Of a stretch of DNA of 64,000 nt, positions 43,848-50,961 are shown one piece after another; position 1 is the stretch's first letter, and each line of letters begins with the position of its first letter. The stretch is from Desulfobulbaceae bacterium (GTDB lineage: Bacteria > Desulfobacterota > Desulfobulbia > Desulfobulbales > Desulfocapsaceae): NCBI GenBank assembly GCA_019163335.1, contig JAFLKM010000008.1, positions 22,292 through 86,291 of the forward strand. The letters are read 5' to 3'. Position numbers and translations under genes: made by a program. The notes beneath the pieces are model-generated. The model ran no database searches, was not told the DNA's origin, and worked only from the letters and a program-made list of their open reading frames with translations.

Positions 43848-44499
43848 GATAACTCCTTTGCAGCCTGATTCCGAGCTTGTGAGGTGGAAGCTGGGTATGG
43901 TGGCATCTACGGGTGGATGTACGGAGTGTTTTTGAATAAAAAAAGATAATCACCTGCAATAATGTGAGTGCACGCAAGCTATAGGCAAGGGTGTTCATGC
44001 AGGCAGGAGCCTTGAAAAAGAGGATGAAGAGTATGGGCGCCAGACCAATGGCGAGAAAACAATAAGCCATTATTGGCAGAGCTGCGAGGTAGATACTGAA
44101 GAGGCCGCAGATACAAAAGAGAAAGAGGCTATGTCTGGCATAGACCAGCAGGGTGCCGTTTGTGATAAGCAGAACGCAGCTTCCCCAACAGAGAGCCAGC
44201 AGTAGCGAGAGGAGAAGCAGCAGGCGACAGGTCTTGCGGATCTTCAGTGTTGGTACGTGACCGGCGCGAGCAATCAAGAAAAGGGCATAAAAAGAGAGGC
44301 CGCTATAGCAGACGATTCCGAATAACAGAAGAGTTTTTGGAAGTGTTTCCCATAAAATGGCTGTATCCATAAAGGCCGCCGCGACGGCTGCCAGCAGGAT
44401 ATGAGGGCCATAAAGATAAAGAGCTCGAAGGTCGTTTTGAAAAAAGTCGCTAGATCCAGAGACGGGTGTCATATGTTTCGGGTGCAGGGGAGAATACAA
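43834..44499 (-). CDS. Polytopic membrane protein coupled to the GAF-PAS kinase
   Basis: A 221-residue protein with five to six predicted membrane helices (for example YGPHILLAAVAAAFMD, LLLFGIVCYSGLSFYALFL, LLLLLSLLLALCWGSCVLLI, LFLFCICGLFSIYLAAL). It resembles the MASE-like membrane sensor halves normally fused in front of PAS-kinase or GGDEF modules. Here it ends just after the last helix in a basic tail and overlaps the kinase start by 14 bp, so the sensor seems split from its output. The start is uncertain: a TTG at 44499 follows GAGGAC, while the ATG at 44472 has no ribosome-binding site. Confidence 0.65.
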   Translation of the reverse strand: MYSPLHPKHMTPVSGSSDFFQNDLRALYLYGPHILLAAVAAAFMDTAILWETLPKTLLLFGIVCYSGLSFYALFLIARAGHVPTLKIRKTCRLLLLLSLLLALCWGSCVLLITNGTLLVYARHSLFLFCICGLFSIYLAALPIMAYCFLAIGLAPILFILFFKAPACMNTLAYSLRALTLLQVIIFFYSKTLRTSTRRCHHTQLPPHKLGIRLQRSYLARS

Positions 44500-44878
44500 A
44501 AGTCCTCACTCAGTGCAGCTAAAAAAGTGGACTTACGTGGCTTGAGCTGGTCAAGCAAGAGGGACAGCCGCGCTAAGCGATTTTTTTTAAGAAGCCACAA
44601 CTTTACTATCCCGTGGCGCAATAGAGGTTCTGAATCTCAAGGCAAAACTCACTTTAAGAAAAGCCTGTAGATTCAGAACCATCAAGTGCCTGGAAATCAC
44701 CTTATACCAACTTGGCAAGTTGCCGGAATTTGAACACGATCACAGATTTTGCTGACGAACCATTTAGTTAAATATGTGTCGTGATTTTCCCAGATGTGTC
44801 TTCCGATAGATATGGTGGCCAAAATCGGCTGTTTATCGGGAATTGCTGATTGCTCCGGACCTTGCTCGGATTCTTGGC
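44500..44878. other. Intergenic region with an inverted repeat
   Basis: No gene is visible. GGTTCTGAATCT at 44626-44637 is matched perfectly by AGATTCAGAACC at 44669-44680, giving a hairpin with a 31-base loop. It could terminate the upstream Cache-HAMP gene or be a transposon scar. Confidence 0.5.
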
Positions 44879-46219
44879 TTATTTTTGCTTGAGCAATCTA
44901 TCCATTGCAAGTTTCAGGCTGGTTTGCATCCGCTTAATGGCTTTGGCGAGTGCACCAATCTCATCCTGGGAAGAGGTGTCAATCTTGATGGTAGTATCGC
45001 CCATGCTTATCTTCTCGGCGGCATTGGTCAGCTCGATAATCGGGTCGGTAATCTTTCTTGCCATAACAATCCATACGCCGAGAGCAGCGACAAGAGAAAG
45101 AAGCAGCACCGCAAGCAAAATAAGAGTGTTTACCCTAGCGGAGGCTTTAACTTTCATGGCAGTCTCCAGGATCTCATCCTGAGCGGTTCCCACGCCGATA
45201 ATCCAGTCCCATGGGGCGAAATACATAAACCGCGCCACCTTGATTCGGGGCTCATTCTCGCCCGGATTCATCCATGGATAATAGTGTTCGCCGATTTCAC
45301 CAGGCTTGAGGGCCAGTGCTTTTTTCACCATCTCCTGAATAAAGAAACTTCCCTTTTCGTCTTGCAGAGCAGAGATATCTTCGCCGTCGCGTTTACCTTT
45401 TTTCGATATCACGTATGATCCTTTGCTATCAAGGACCCACCCGTAACCGGTTTTACCCACCACAGTCTCCATGATAGTCTCTCGGAGACTCTTGACGCTT
45501 TCTATAGGAATACCCACATAGAGCATACCGATTATTTTTCCGGCGGCATCCTTTAAAGGTTTATAGGAAGTAATATACCAGTTGTTCACCACATAGGCCC
45601 TGCCGGTAAACGAGTCGCCCTTTATGATTGCGGCAACAACCGGGTTGGGCTTGCCGTCCGGGTTAGTGACTGGAAGGTAGGTGCCTATTGCCCTGGTCCC
45701 ATCATTTTTGACGACATTTGTGGCAACGCGAAGCATGTCTCCGGTAGCATTTATCCGCTGGAAAATGGTACAGGTTACACCGACGGTTTCCCGAACCTTA
45801 TCAACCACAGGAACCGGAGTCTTCGGGTCACTCACCTGCCCCAGCAAGGAGTTGCCGATTTTCAAACGGGGTATCTCGACTGTTGAGGTGGTGAGAGAGA
45901 ACTGGTTCGTGGCAATCCACTTCGCAGTCGATTCCTCCAACGAAAACCCACCCTCCTGGGTCACGATCTCGCGAGCAACATTCAAAGCGCTTTCAATATT
46001 CTTTTCGTTGACCTCCTGGTGCGATTTAACCAAGCCGTACATGGATTTTGCGAGTTGATCGAGATTGGCGAAGGCCTGACTGTTGGTCTCGGCGATGGTG
46101 AGGTTGAGAGTCGATTTATTCTGGAAAAAGGTGATGGATGCGACGATAATCTGTGGCAGAACAACCAGGAGACACCCGATGAAAACAAGTTTAAACTGTA
46201 GTTTCATTGATCCAAACAT
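44879..46219 (-). CDS. Cache-HAMP transmembrane sensor without output domain
   Basis: A 446-residue membrane protein. An N-terminal membrane helix (about 10-30) precedes a large periplasmic sensor (about 40-345) of the Cache type, including the tandem region SYKPLKDAAGKIIGMLYVGI and WVLDSKGSYVISKKGKRDG. A second helix (about 368-390; LILLAVLLLSLVAALGVWIV) leads to a HAMP domain (RKITDPIIELTNAAEKISMG) and 40 further helical residues. The chain then ends: no kinase, GGDEF or chemotaxis signalling domain follows, and no frameshifted continuation is visible downstream. It may signal through a partner. AAGGAG lies 9 bases before the ATG. Confidence 0.85.
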   Translation of the reverse strand: MFGSMKLQFKLVFIGCLLVVLPQIIVASITFFQNKSTLNLTIAETNSQAFANLDQLAKSMYGLVKSHQEVNEKNIESALNVAREIVTQEGGFSLEESTAKWIATNQFSLTTSTVEIPRLKIGNSLLGQVSDPKTPVPVVDKVRETVGVTCTIFQRINATGDMLRVATNVVKNDGTRAIGTYLPVTNPDGKPNPVVAAIIKGDSFTGRAYVVNNWYITSYKPLKDAAGKIIGMLYVGIPIESVKSLRETIMETVVGKTGYGWVLDSKGSYVISKKGKRDGEDISALQDEKGSFFIQEMVKKALALKPGEIGEHYYPWMNPGENEPRIKVARFMYFAPWDWIIGVGTAQDEILETAMKVKASARVNTLILLAVLLLSLVAALGVWIVMARKITDPIIELTNAAEKISMGDTTIKIDTSSQDEIGALAKAIKRMQTSLKLAMDRLLKQK

Positions 46220-46405
46220 ACGCCATAACTCCTTCTTAAAAAGATGATGGTAAAAAGCGATGAGATGTTACTTCCTAAAGTTGTCGTCAGCCTCCTCGCA
46301 GTAGATGAAGTGAGGTTTTTGTCATATAGTTTGGTTATATATCAAATGTCAATTACTTTGTCCGGTTTTTTCGTGCGCCATGCTAAGGCGCTGTTTTTTC
46401 AGCGG

Positions 46406-46765
46406 GTGCGAATCCCCTCGGGTAACTTTCGTTCCGACCGATAGTAACTGGAGCAGTTGTGGAGGTAACGAATTGGCTGAATTCTCCGGTGCAAATGGGC
46501 TTTAGAAGTTTGGCGACCATGCAGGCTGTAATGTAGTGAACACTGAGCAGGCCTTGAAAGGATGATATGGAAGCCGATCCGCCGACAACACGGGGAAGGC
46601 CGCATTCACAGGTGAAGCGAACGAGAAGAGCAGCCGGCGATTCCGTCGGGGTATTACGGTGTATGGAAGAGGAAGACAGGCGCAACAAGGTGGCGGAGAG
46701 GCCCGTAGTACTTGTGAAACAACAAAGGAGCGGCGGGTGTGGACGGAGTTGATTTCGAGGCGATT
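46406..46765 (+). mobile_element. Group II intron 5' fragment (ribozyme part)
   Basis: The sequence starts GTGCGAATCCC, a typical group II intron 5' end. It continues with stretches I associate with domain I of bacterial group II introns (GGAGGTAACGAATTGGCTGA, GGCTGTAATGTAGTG, CACAGGTGAAGCGAACGAG). No reverse transcriptase frame or 3' end follows; the fragment runs directly into the degraded HEPN copy. Identification is by remembered sequence style, not by a covariance model. Confidence 0.45.
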
Positions 46766-46784
46766 GATACTGGCGGCCAAGCGG

Positions 46785-46922
46785 TGCTTCCTCAATGGGT
46801 ATCAGGAGATCTGTGGATATTGATACCTACCGGCTGATGCTCTTGGTCCAGCTGATATCCCGGAGATTCTGGCCATCGGTTAGATGATCAAGGATTTGGT
46901 CGACGCGCGAGTGAAGCTTTAA
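46785..46922 (+). pseudogene. Degraded 3' copy of the HEPN gene
   Basis: The translation gives FLNGYQEICG, a frame change, then ADALGPADIPEILAIG, a stop, MIKDLVDARVKL and stop. This matches the C-terminal half of the intact HEPN protein at 39557 (FLDGYQEICD, ADIPEILAIG, VKDFVDARVKL). At least one frameshift and one nonsense change make it a pseudogene. A family 1 repeat begins at its stop codon. Confidence 0.85.
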
Positions 46923-46997
46923 CCCCGATGAACGGAATAAGTGCCTTTCGCAGATTATTTCCTTGAGAAAATAAGAAAATAATCTGTAAGATATTAA
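46921..46997. repeat. Dispersed hairpin repeat, family 1
   Basis: AACCCCGATGAACGGAATAA, then the stem CAGATTATTTCC / GAAAATAATCTG. It is also the first part of a direct repeat of about 185 bp shared with 47881-48068, which extends into the 3' end of the DUF364 gene. Confidence 0.85.
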
Positions 46998-47039
46998 AAT
47001 CGCAGTAATTTAAGTTCCAGTCGTTTCCCGGGCACTTTC

Positions 47040-47792
47040 TTAAATGCTGATGGAATGAAAATGCAGAAATTTCTTCATCAGCATGGTGCCGCCGCCCTGG
47101 GAGACGATTGCCTTGATCTTTTCCGGCTGCAGTACATAGGCCCCGCTTAACTGGGTGATCCGGGTGCCCTTGAATGCCTCCGGACAGAGCGGGGTTGAGG
47201 GTCCCAGTAAAACAGCGGCGCGGCTGTTTTGCATGGCGGCAAGCAGGGCGTCAATGGTCTTGTTGATGATGCTGGTGGCGGTAATGATGGCGACATTGCA
47301 CTGAGCAAGCGCAGTGAAGTCCTGTCTGCTGTTAACGATGCCAAGGGCACCTGGTTTGCCGGGCTCAAGTTCGATGATTTCCAGGCGGCAGCCGGTTTGG
47401 TTGATCCGCTGGATAATCGGGGCAAAGTGGCCGACCATCACCACATGCTCGTCGGCTTGCAGATTCAGCAGGGAGACAGCCTCTTCACCCAGGAGCGTGC
47501 GGCTGACCTTGCTGTTCAGGGCATTGAAGGTGGCCAGGCCAATGGCCCGTTCCAGCATGGTGTCACTGTTCAGCCAGGACAGAGATTCTTTGGCGTCAAG
47601 ATCCAGCAGACTGCCGGCATGTTTGAGATGGGTGCAGGAGCCCGACTGTTTTCGGTCAGGCGTCCAGGCCACACCCATACTGCCATCGTCGAGCTCGATA
47701 CAGCTATATCCCAGCCCAAGACGTACATCCCTGATGGTACGGCCTGCACTGAGTGGTTCGGCAAATTCGATCAATCTTTCCGCGACGTTCAT
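47040..47792 (-). CDS. DUF364/DUF4213 Rossmann-like protein
   Basis: A 250-residue cytoplasmic protein of the DUF364 family (with its DUF4213 N-terminal part), linked in structural work to heavy-metal or cofactor chelation. Features are IRDVRLGLGYSCIELDDGS (about 20-38), ERAIGLATFNALNS (about 80) and the Rossmann-like HVVMVGHFAPIIQRIN (about 115), then a late strand VLLGPSTPLCPEAF. ATG at 47792 follows CAGGAGAAG; a longer frame upstream reads through the repeat and is not real. Family members often cluster with nitrogenase-like or metal-handling genes; here nif genes lie on both sides at a distance. Confidence 0.75.
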   Translation of the reverse strand: MNVAERLIEFAEPLSAGRTIRDVRLGLGYSCIELDDGSMGVAWTPDRKQSGSCTHLKHAGSLLDLDAKESLSWLNSDTMLERAIGLATFNALNSKVSRTLLGEEAVSLLNLQADEHVVMVGHFAPIIQRINQTGCRLEIIELEPGKPGALGIVNSRQDFTALAQCNVAIITATSIINKTIDALLAAMQNSRAAVLLGPSTPLCPEAFKGTRITQLSGAYVLQPEKIKAIVSQGGGTMLMKKFLHFHSISI

Positions 47793-47880
47793 ATCTTCTC
47801 CTGATTTAAATCCATAGCTGAATCGGCTGCACAAAATATTCCTGATACCTGAAATGATCAGAGACCGGCAATCAATGTCT

Positions 47881-47956
47881 AACCCTGATGAACGGGACAA
47901 GTGCCTCTCGCAGAGTATTTCCTTGAGAAAACGAGAAAATACTCTGTAGGGCACTG
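47881..47956. repeat. Dispersed hairpin repeat, family 1 (compensated stem)
   Basis: AACCCTGATGAACGGGACAA, then CAGAGTATTTCC / GAAAATACTCTG. Relative to the copy at 46921 the T-A pair of the stem has become G-C through changes in both arms. Confidence 0.85.
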
Positions 47957-47999
47957 AAGTAGCAGCGACTTGAGCTCCAGTCGTTTTCCGGGCAGTCTC

Positions 48000-48068
48000 T
48001 TACATGCTGATGGAATGAAGATGCAGAAATTTCTTCATCAGCATGATACCGCCGCCCTGGGAGACAGA
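48000..48068 (-). pseudogene. DUF364 gene tail remnant
   Basis: The minus-strand frame reads VSQGGGIMLMKKFLHLHSIS and stop, matching the last residues of the intact DUF364 protein (VSQGGGTMLMKKFLHFHSIS). Only this tail survives, with the same downstream repeat, indicating a former tandem duplication of the gene with deletion of the upstream copy. Confidence 0.85.
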
Positions 48069-48149
48069 TAGGTTTGGCTTGCACCTGCATTGCCGGAATA
48101 TTAATCAATAATGGCTGATTGCAGCTCGTGACACGTTGCCTGCCCCGCC

Positions 48150-50489
48150 CTATTCACTCCCCAGGAGCTCTCTGAGCTTGGCCGCCAGGATTGCCATGGA
48201 GAAGGGCTTCTGGATAAAACACACCTCTTTGCTTATAACCCCTTGGTGAGCGATAATGTTGGCCGTGTATCCCGACATAAACGCACGTTTCATCTTGGGA
48301 TGAATGCGCAGAAGCTGTTCAGAGAGGGTGCGCCCATCCATCTCGGGCATAATTACATCGGTCAAGAGCAGGTGAATTTCGCCTGCGAACTCACTGGCCA
48401 GGCGAATAGCCTCGCCCGGGGTACTTGCCGGGAGCACAGTATACCCCAAGCCTTGGAGCATTTGCTTGGTCATTTCCAGGATCGTCACTTCGTCTTCCAC
48501 CAGCAAGATAATTTCATGGCCACGCGCTGGAGGTTTCACTGAACTTGCTATCAGCTCTTGTCCATCCTCGCCACTATATCGGGGCAGAAAAACAGAGAAG
48601 GTCGTCCCCTTATTTGGCAGGCTGTTAACATTGATAAAGCCTTTGTTCTGCTTAACCGCTCCGTCCACCGTGGCTAAGCCGAGGCCGGTTCCCTTTCCTA
48701 CAGTCTTGGTGGTGTAAAAAGGTTCAAAGGCATGGATCATCGTCAGCTGGTCCATGCCGCAACCGTTATCGGTGACGCTGATCTGCACATACTCCCCAGG
48801 CAGAAATTCTGGATGAGCGGTACAGCAGGCCTCGTCGAAGGTACTGTTGGCCGTCTCAACGATAATTGTACCGATTCCGGAGATAGCATCCCGGGCATTA
48901 ATGCAGAGGTTGGCCAGAATCTGGTCGATCTGTGACGGATCTGCCATGATCGGCCATAATCCGGTTCCAGGGTACCATGCAAGATTGATGCTCTCGCCGA
49001 TGAGCCGCCGGAGCATCTTTAACATCCCTTCCAATGTCTCGTTCAAATCAAGCACTTTGGGCTGGATGTTCTGCTTGCGGGCAAAGGTCAGCAGCTGCCG
49101 GGTAATATCGGCGGAGCGCTTGGCCGCCATCTGGATGCTTTCCAGGTCAGCCCGATAGGGCAGCGTCGGATCGATCTTATCCAGCGCCATCTCCGCATGC
49201 CCAATGATCACCCCCAGCATATTGTTAAAGTCATGCGCCACGCCACCAGCCAAGAGGGCCACTGCTTCCATTTTCTGGGCCTGCTGGAGTTGCGCTCCAA
49301 GCTTGGCATTTTCTTCTTCGGCTTCCTTGCGGTCGTTTATATCCAGGCAATGCCCGATATAACCGATAAATTCGCCTTTGCTATCGTAGCGTGGACAACC
49401 GTCATCAGAAATCCAGCGGTATTCGCCATCGTATCGGCGTAACCGATATTCCATACTGAATTTTTCCCGCCGATCAAATGCCGTTGTGTAAATATCCACA
49501 CAGCGTTGCAGGTCGTCTGGATGTACCCCTTCTAACCAACCATTCCCTTGTTCCTGCTCAAGGGTGCGCCCGGTGAATGCAAGCCAGACTTGATTGAAAT
49601 AGGAACACAGTTTGTCGGTCCCGGCTGTCCAGATTAACGCCATGCCGGAATTCACTAAGGTTCTGAAATTCTGTTCACTTTCCCGCAGGGCCATTTCAGT
49701 CTGTCTGTGTTCTGTGATGTCGCGGCCGATCTCGAGCACGCTGACAATCTGTTCTGCATCCTTGACTGGTATGGAGCGCAGCTCCCAAATCTTGCCATCC
49801 GCCGCTGTGACAACTTCGCCGGTCGACTCACCGGATTTCAGACTCTCTCTGACCGGACAGAGATCACACGGCGCGGTCTGGTTGTACCACATGCAATAGA
49901 TTTTGCCGCACTCGATGGCTTCTGCGGCATCTGCCGAGAGTTCGCCGAGGGCAGCCCGGTTGGCCCAGATCACCCGCAGGTCGGGGGAATGGAGGATAAT
50001 GCGGTCCGGCAGTGCATCCAGCAGGGCGTTAAATTGGCTGGAAAGTGCATGGAACCTGGCCTCCCTCTCCCGGGTATCACGGTCGGCTTGTTTTCGTTCA
50101 ACCAATAGGCGCCACTCGCGCAGGGCACCTTCCACTGTATGTGGCATATTCGCAAAAGTTTCAGCCGACTTGACGATGTAATCAAGGGCGCCCGACTTGA
50201 TCGCCTCAACCGCCACATGTTCATTCCCGTAGCTGGTCATGAGCAGGGTGGGGAATTGGCCGTCTTCAGGGGGGCTGGTCATGACGTCGACGGCGCGGCC
50301 ATCCGGCAGATTGAGATCCATGATGGCGATATCGGGTGGGATTTGCGCCACCTTTTCGCGAAATTCCTGGAGCGTCGTGACCAGCTCGAGTCTGGCCTTC
50401 AGGTCGGATGCGTCGAAAGCACGAAAAATGGCCTCCGCATGAGCGGCATCATCTTCCACAACCAGGATAGTGAGCGGTTTTTCTTCCAT
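48150..50489 (-). CDS. Hybrid sensor histidine kinase (REC-PAS-PAS-kinase-REC)
   Basis: A 779-residue cytoplasmic hybrid kinase. An N-terminal receiver (1-125; Asp in IAIMDLNLPDG) is followed by a PAS domain (about 150-265) containing a Cys-rich insert CMWYNQTAPCDLCPV, a second PAS (about 270-395; YRLRRYDGEYRWISDDG), then DHp (GGVAHDFNNMLGVI, about 415), catalytic domain (NLCINARDAI, VTDNGCGMD, GTGLGLATVDG) and a C-terminal receiver (LLLTDVIMPEMDG, about 710). It is third in a three-gene unit: kinase, single-domain regulator, hybrid kinase, with 11-bp gaps. The internal receivers suggest a phosphorelay. Confidence 0.93.
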   Translation of the reverse strand: MEEKPLTILVVEDDAAHAEAIFRAFDASDLKARLELVTTLQEFREKVAQIPPDIAIMDLNLPDGRAVDVMTSPPEDGQFPTLLMTSYGNEHVAVEAIKSGALDYIVKSAETFANMPHTVEGALREWRLLVERKQADRDTREREARFHALSSQFNALLDALPDRIILHSPDLRVIWANRAALGELSADAAEAIECGKIYCMWYNQTAPCDLCPVRESLKSGESTGEVVTAADGKIWELRSIPVKDAEQIVSVLEIGRDITEHRQTEMALRESEQNFRTLVNSGMALIWTAGTDKLCSYFNQVWLAFTGRTLEQEQGNGWLEGVHPDDLQRCVDIYTTAFDRREKFSMEYRLRRYDGEYRWISDDGCPRYDSKGEFIGYIGHCLDINDRKEAEEENAKLGAQLQQAQKMEAVALLAGGVAHDFNNMLGVIIGHAEMALDKIDPTLPYRADLESIQMAAKRSADITRQLLTFARKQNIQPKVLDLNETLEGMLKMLRRLIGESINLAWYPGTGLWPIMADPSQIDQILANLCINARDAISGIGTIIVETANSTFDEACCTAHPEFLPGEYVQISVTDNGCGMDQLTMIHAFEPFYTTKTVGKGTGLGLATVDGAVKQNKGFINVNSLPNKGTTFSVFLPRYSGEDGQELIASSVKPPARGHEIILLVEDEVTILEMTKQMLQGLGYTVLPASTPGEAIRLASEFAGEIHLLLTDVIMPEMDGRTLSEQLLRIHPKMKRAFMSGYTANIIAHQGVISKEVCFIQKPFSMAILAAKLRELLGSE

Positions 50490-50500
50490 TTTTTGCCCTT

Positions 50501-50950
50501 TTACACCACAGTTTTTGGAGATTTATTCCAGACCAGCCAATAGTAGCCGAGCACATCCATCAATTCGACAAATTGGGTGAAATCTACAGGTTTGACCAGA
50601 TAACTGTTAGCACCGCCGGCATAGGCTCGGACAAGGTCTGTCTCAGTGTTCGAGGTCGTCAGGATCACCACCGGAATCTGTTCAAGGGCAGCATCGGCTT
50701 TGATGATTTTGAGAACCTCCAGCCCATCGATTTTGGGAAGCCGCAGGTCAAGCAGGATGAGTCCAGGTCGTGGTGCCTTCAGCGGGTCACTGAAAGGTTC
50801 TCGGCAGTACAAATAATCCAGGGCCGCCTGACCGTCAGACACATGGGTCAAATGGTTGGCAATTCTGGACTTCTCGAAATTTCTACGGACTATCTCGGCA
50901 TGGGCCGGATCGTCTTCCACCAGTAAAATTGTAATGGGCTCGCCATTCAT
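50501..50950 (-). CDS. Single-domain response regulator (Rcp1-like)
   Basis: A 149-residue receiver of the Rcp1 type: acidic pair in ILLVEDDPAH, phospho-acceptor Asp in LILLDLRLPKIDG (about 64), ILTTSN and VKPVDF with the conserved Lys (about 125). There is no output domain, so it passes phosphate or binds partners. AGGGAGAG precedes the ATG at 50950. It starts 11 bp after the stop of the membrane kinase gene and ends 11 bp before the hybrid kinase, indicating a relay between the two. Confidence 0.93.
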   Translation of the reverse strand: MNGEPITILLVEDDPAHAEIVRRNFEKSRIANHLTHVSDGQAALDYLYCREPFSDPLKAPRPGLILLDLRLPKIDGLEVLKIIKADAALEQIPVVILTTSNTETDLVRAYAGGANSYLVKPVDFTQFVELMDVLGYYWLVWNKSPKTVV

Positions 50951-50961
50951 AGTCTCTCCCT

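Noticed and set aside
46383..46795. Several short open frames in both directions
   Set aside because: They lie in the presumed intron ribozyme region and show no protein family.
47793..47954. N-terminal extension of the DUF364 protein
   Set aside because: It reads through the family 1 repeat; the ATG at 47792 has a strong ribosome-binding site and matches the family start.
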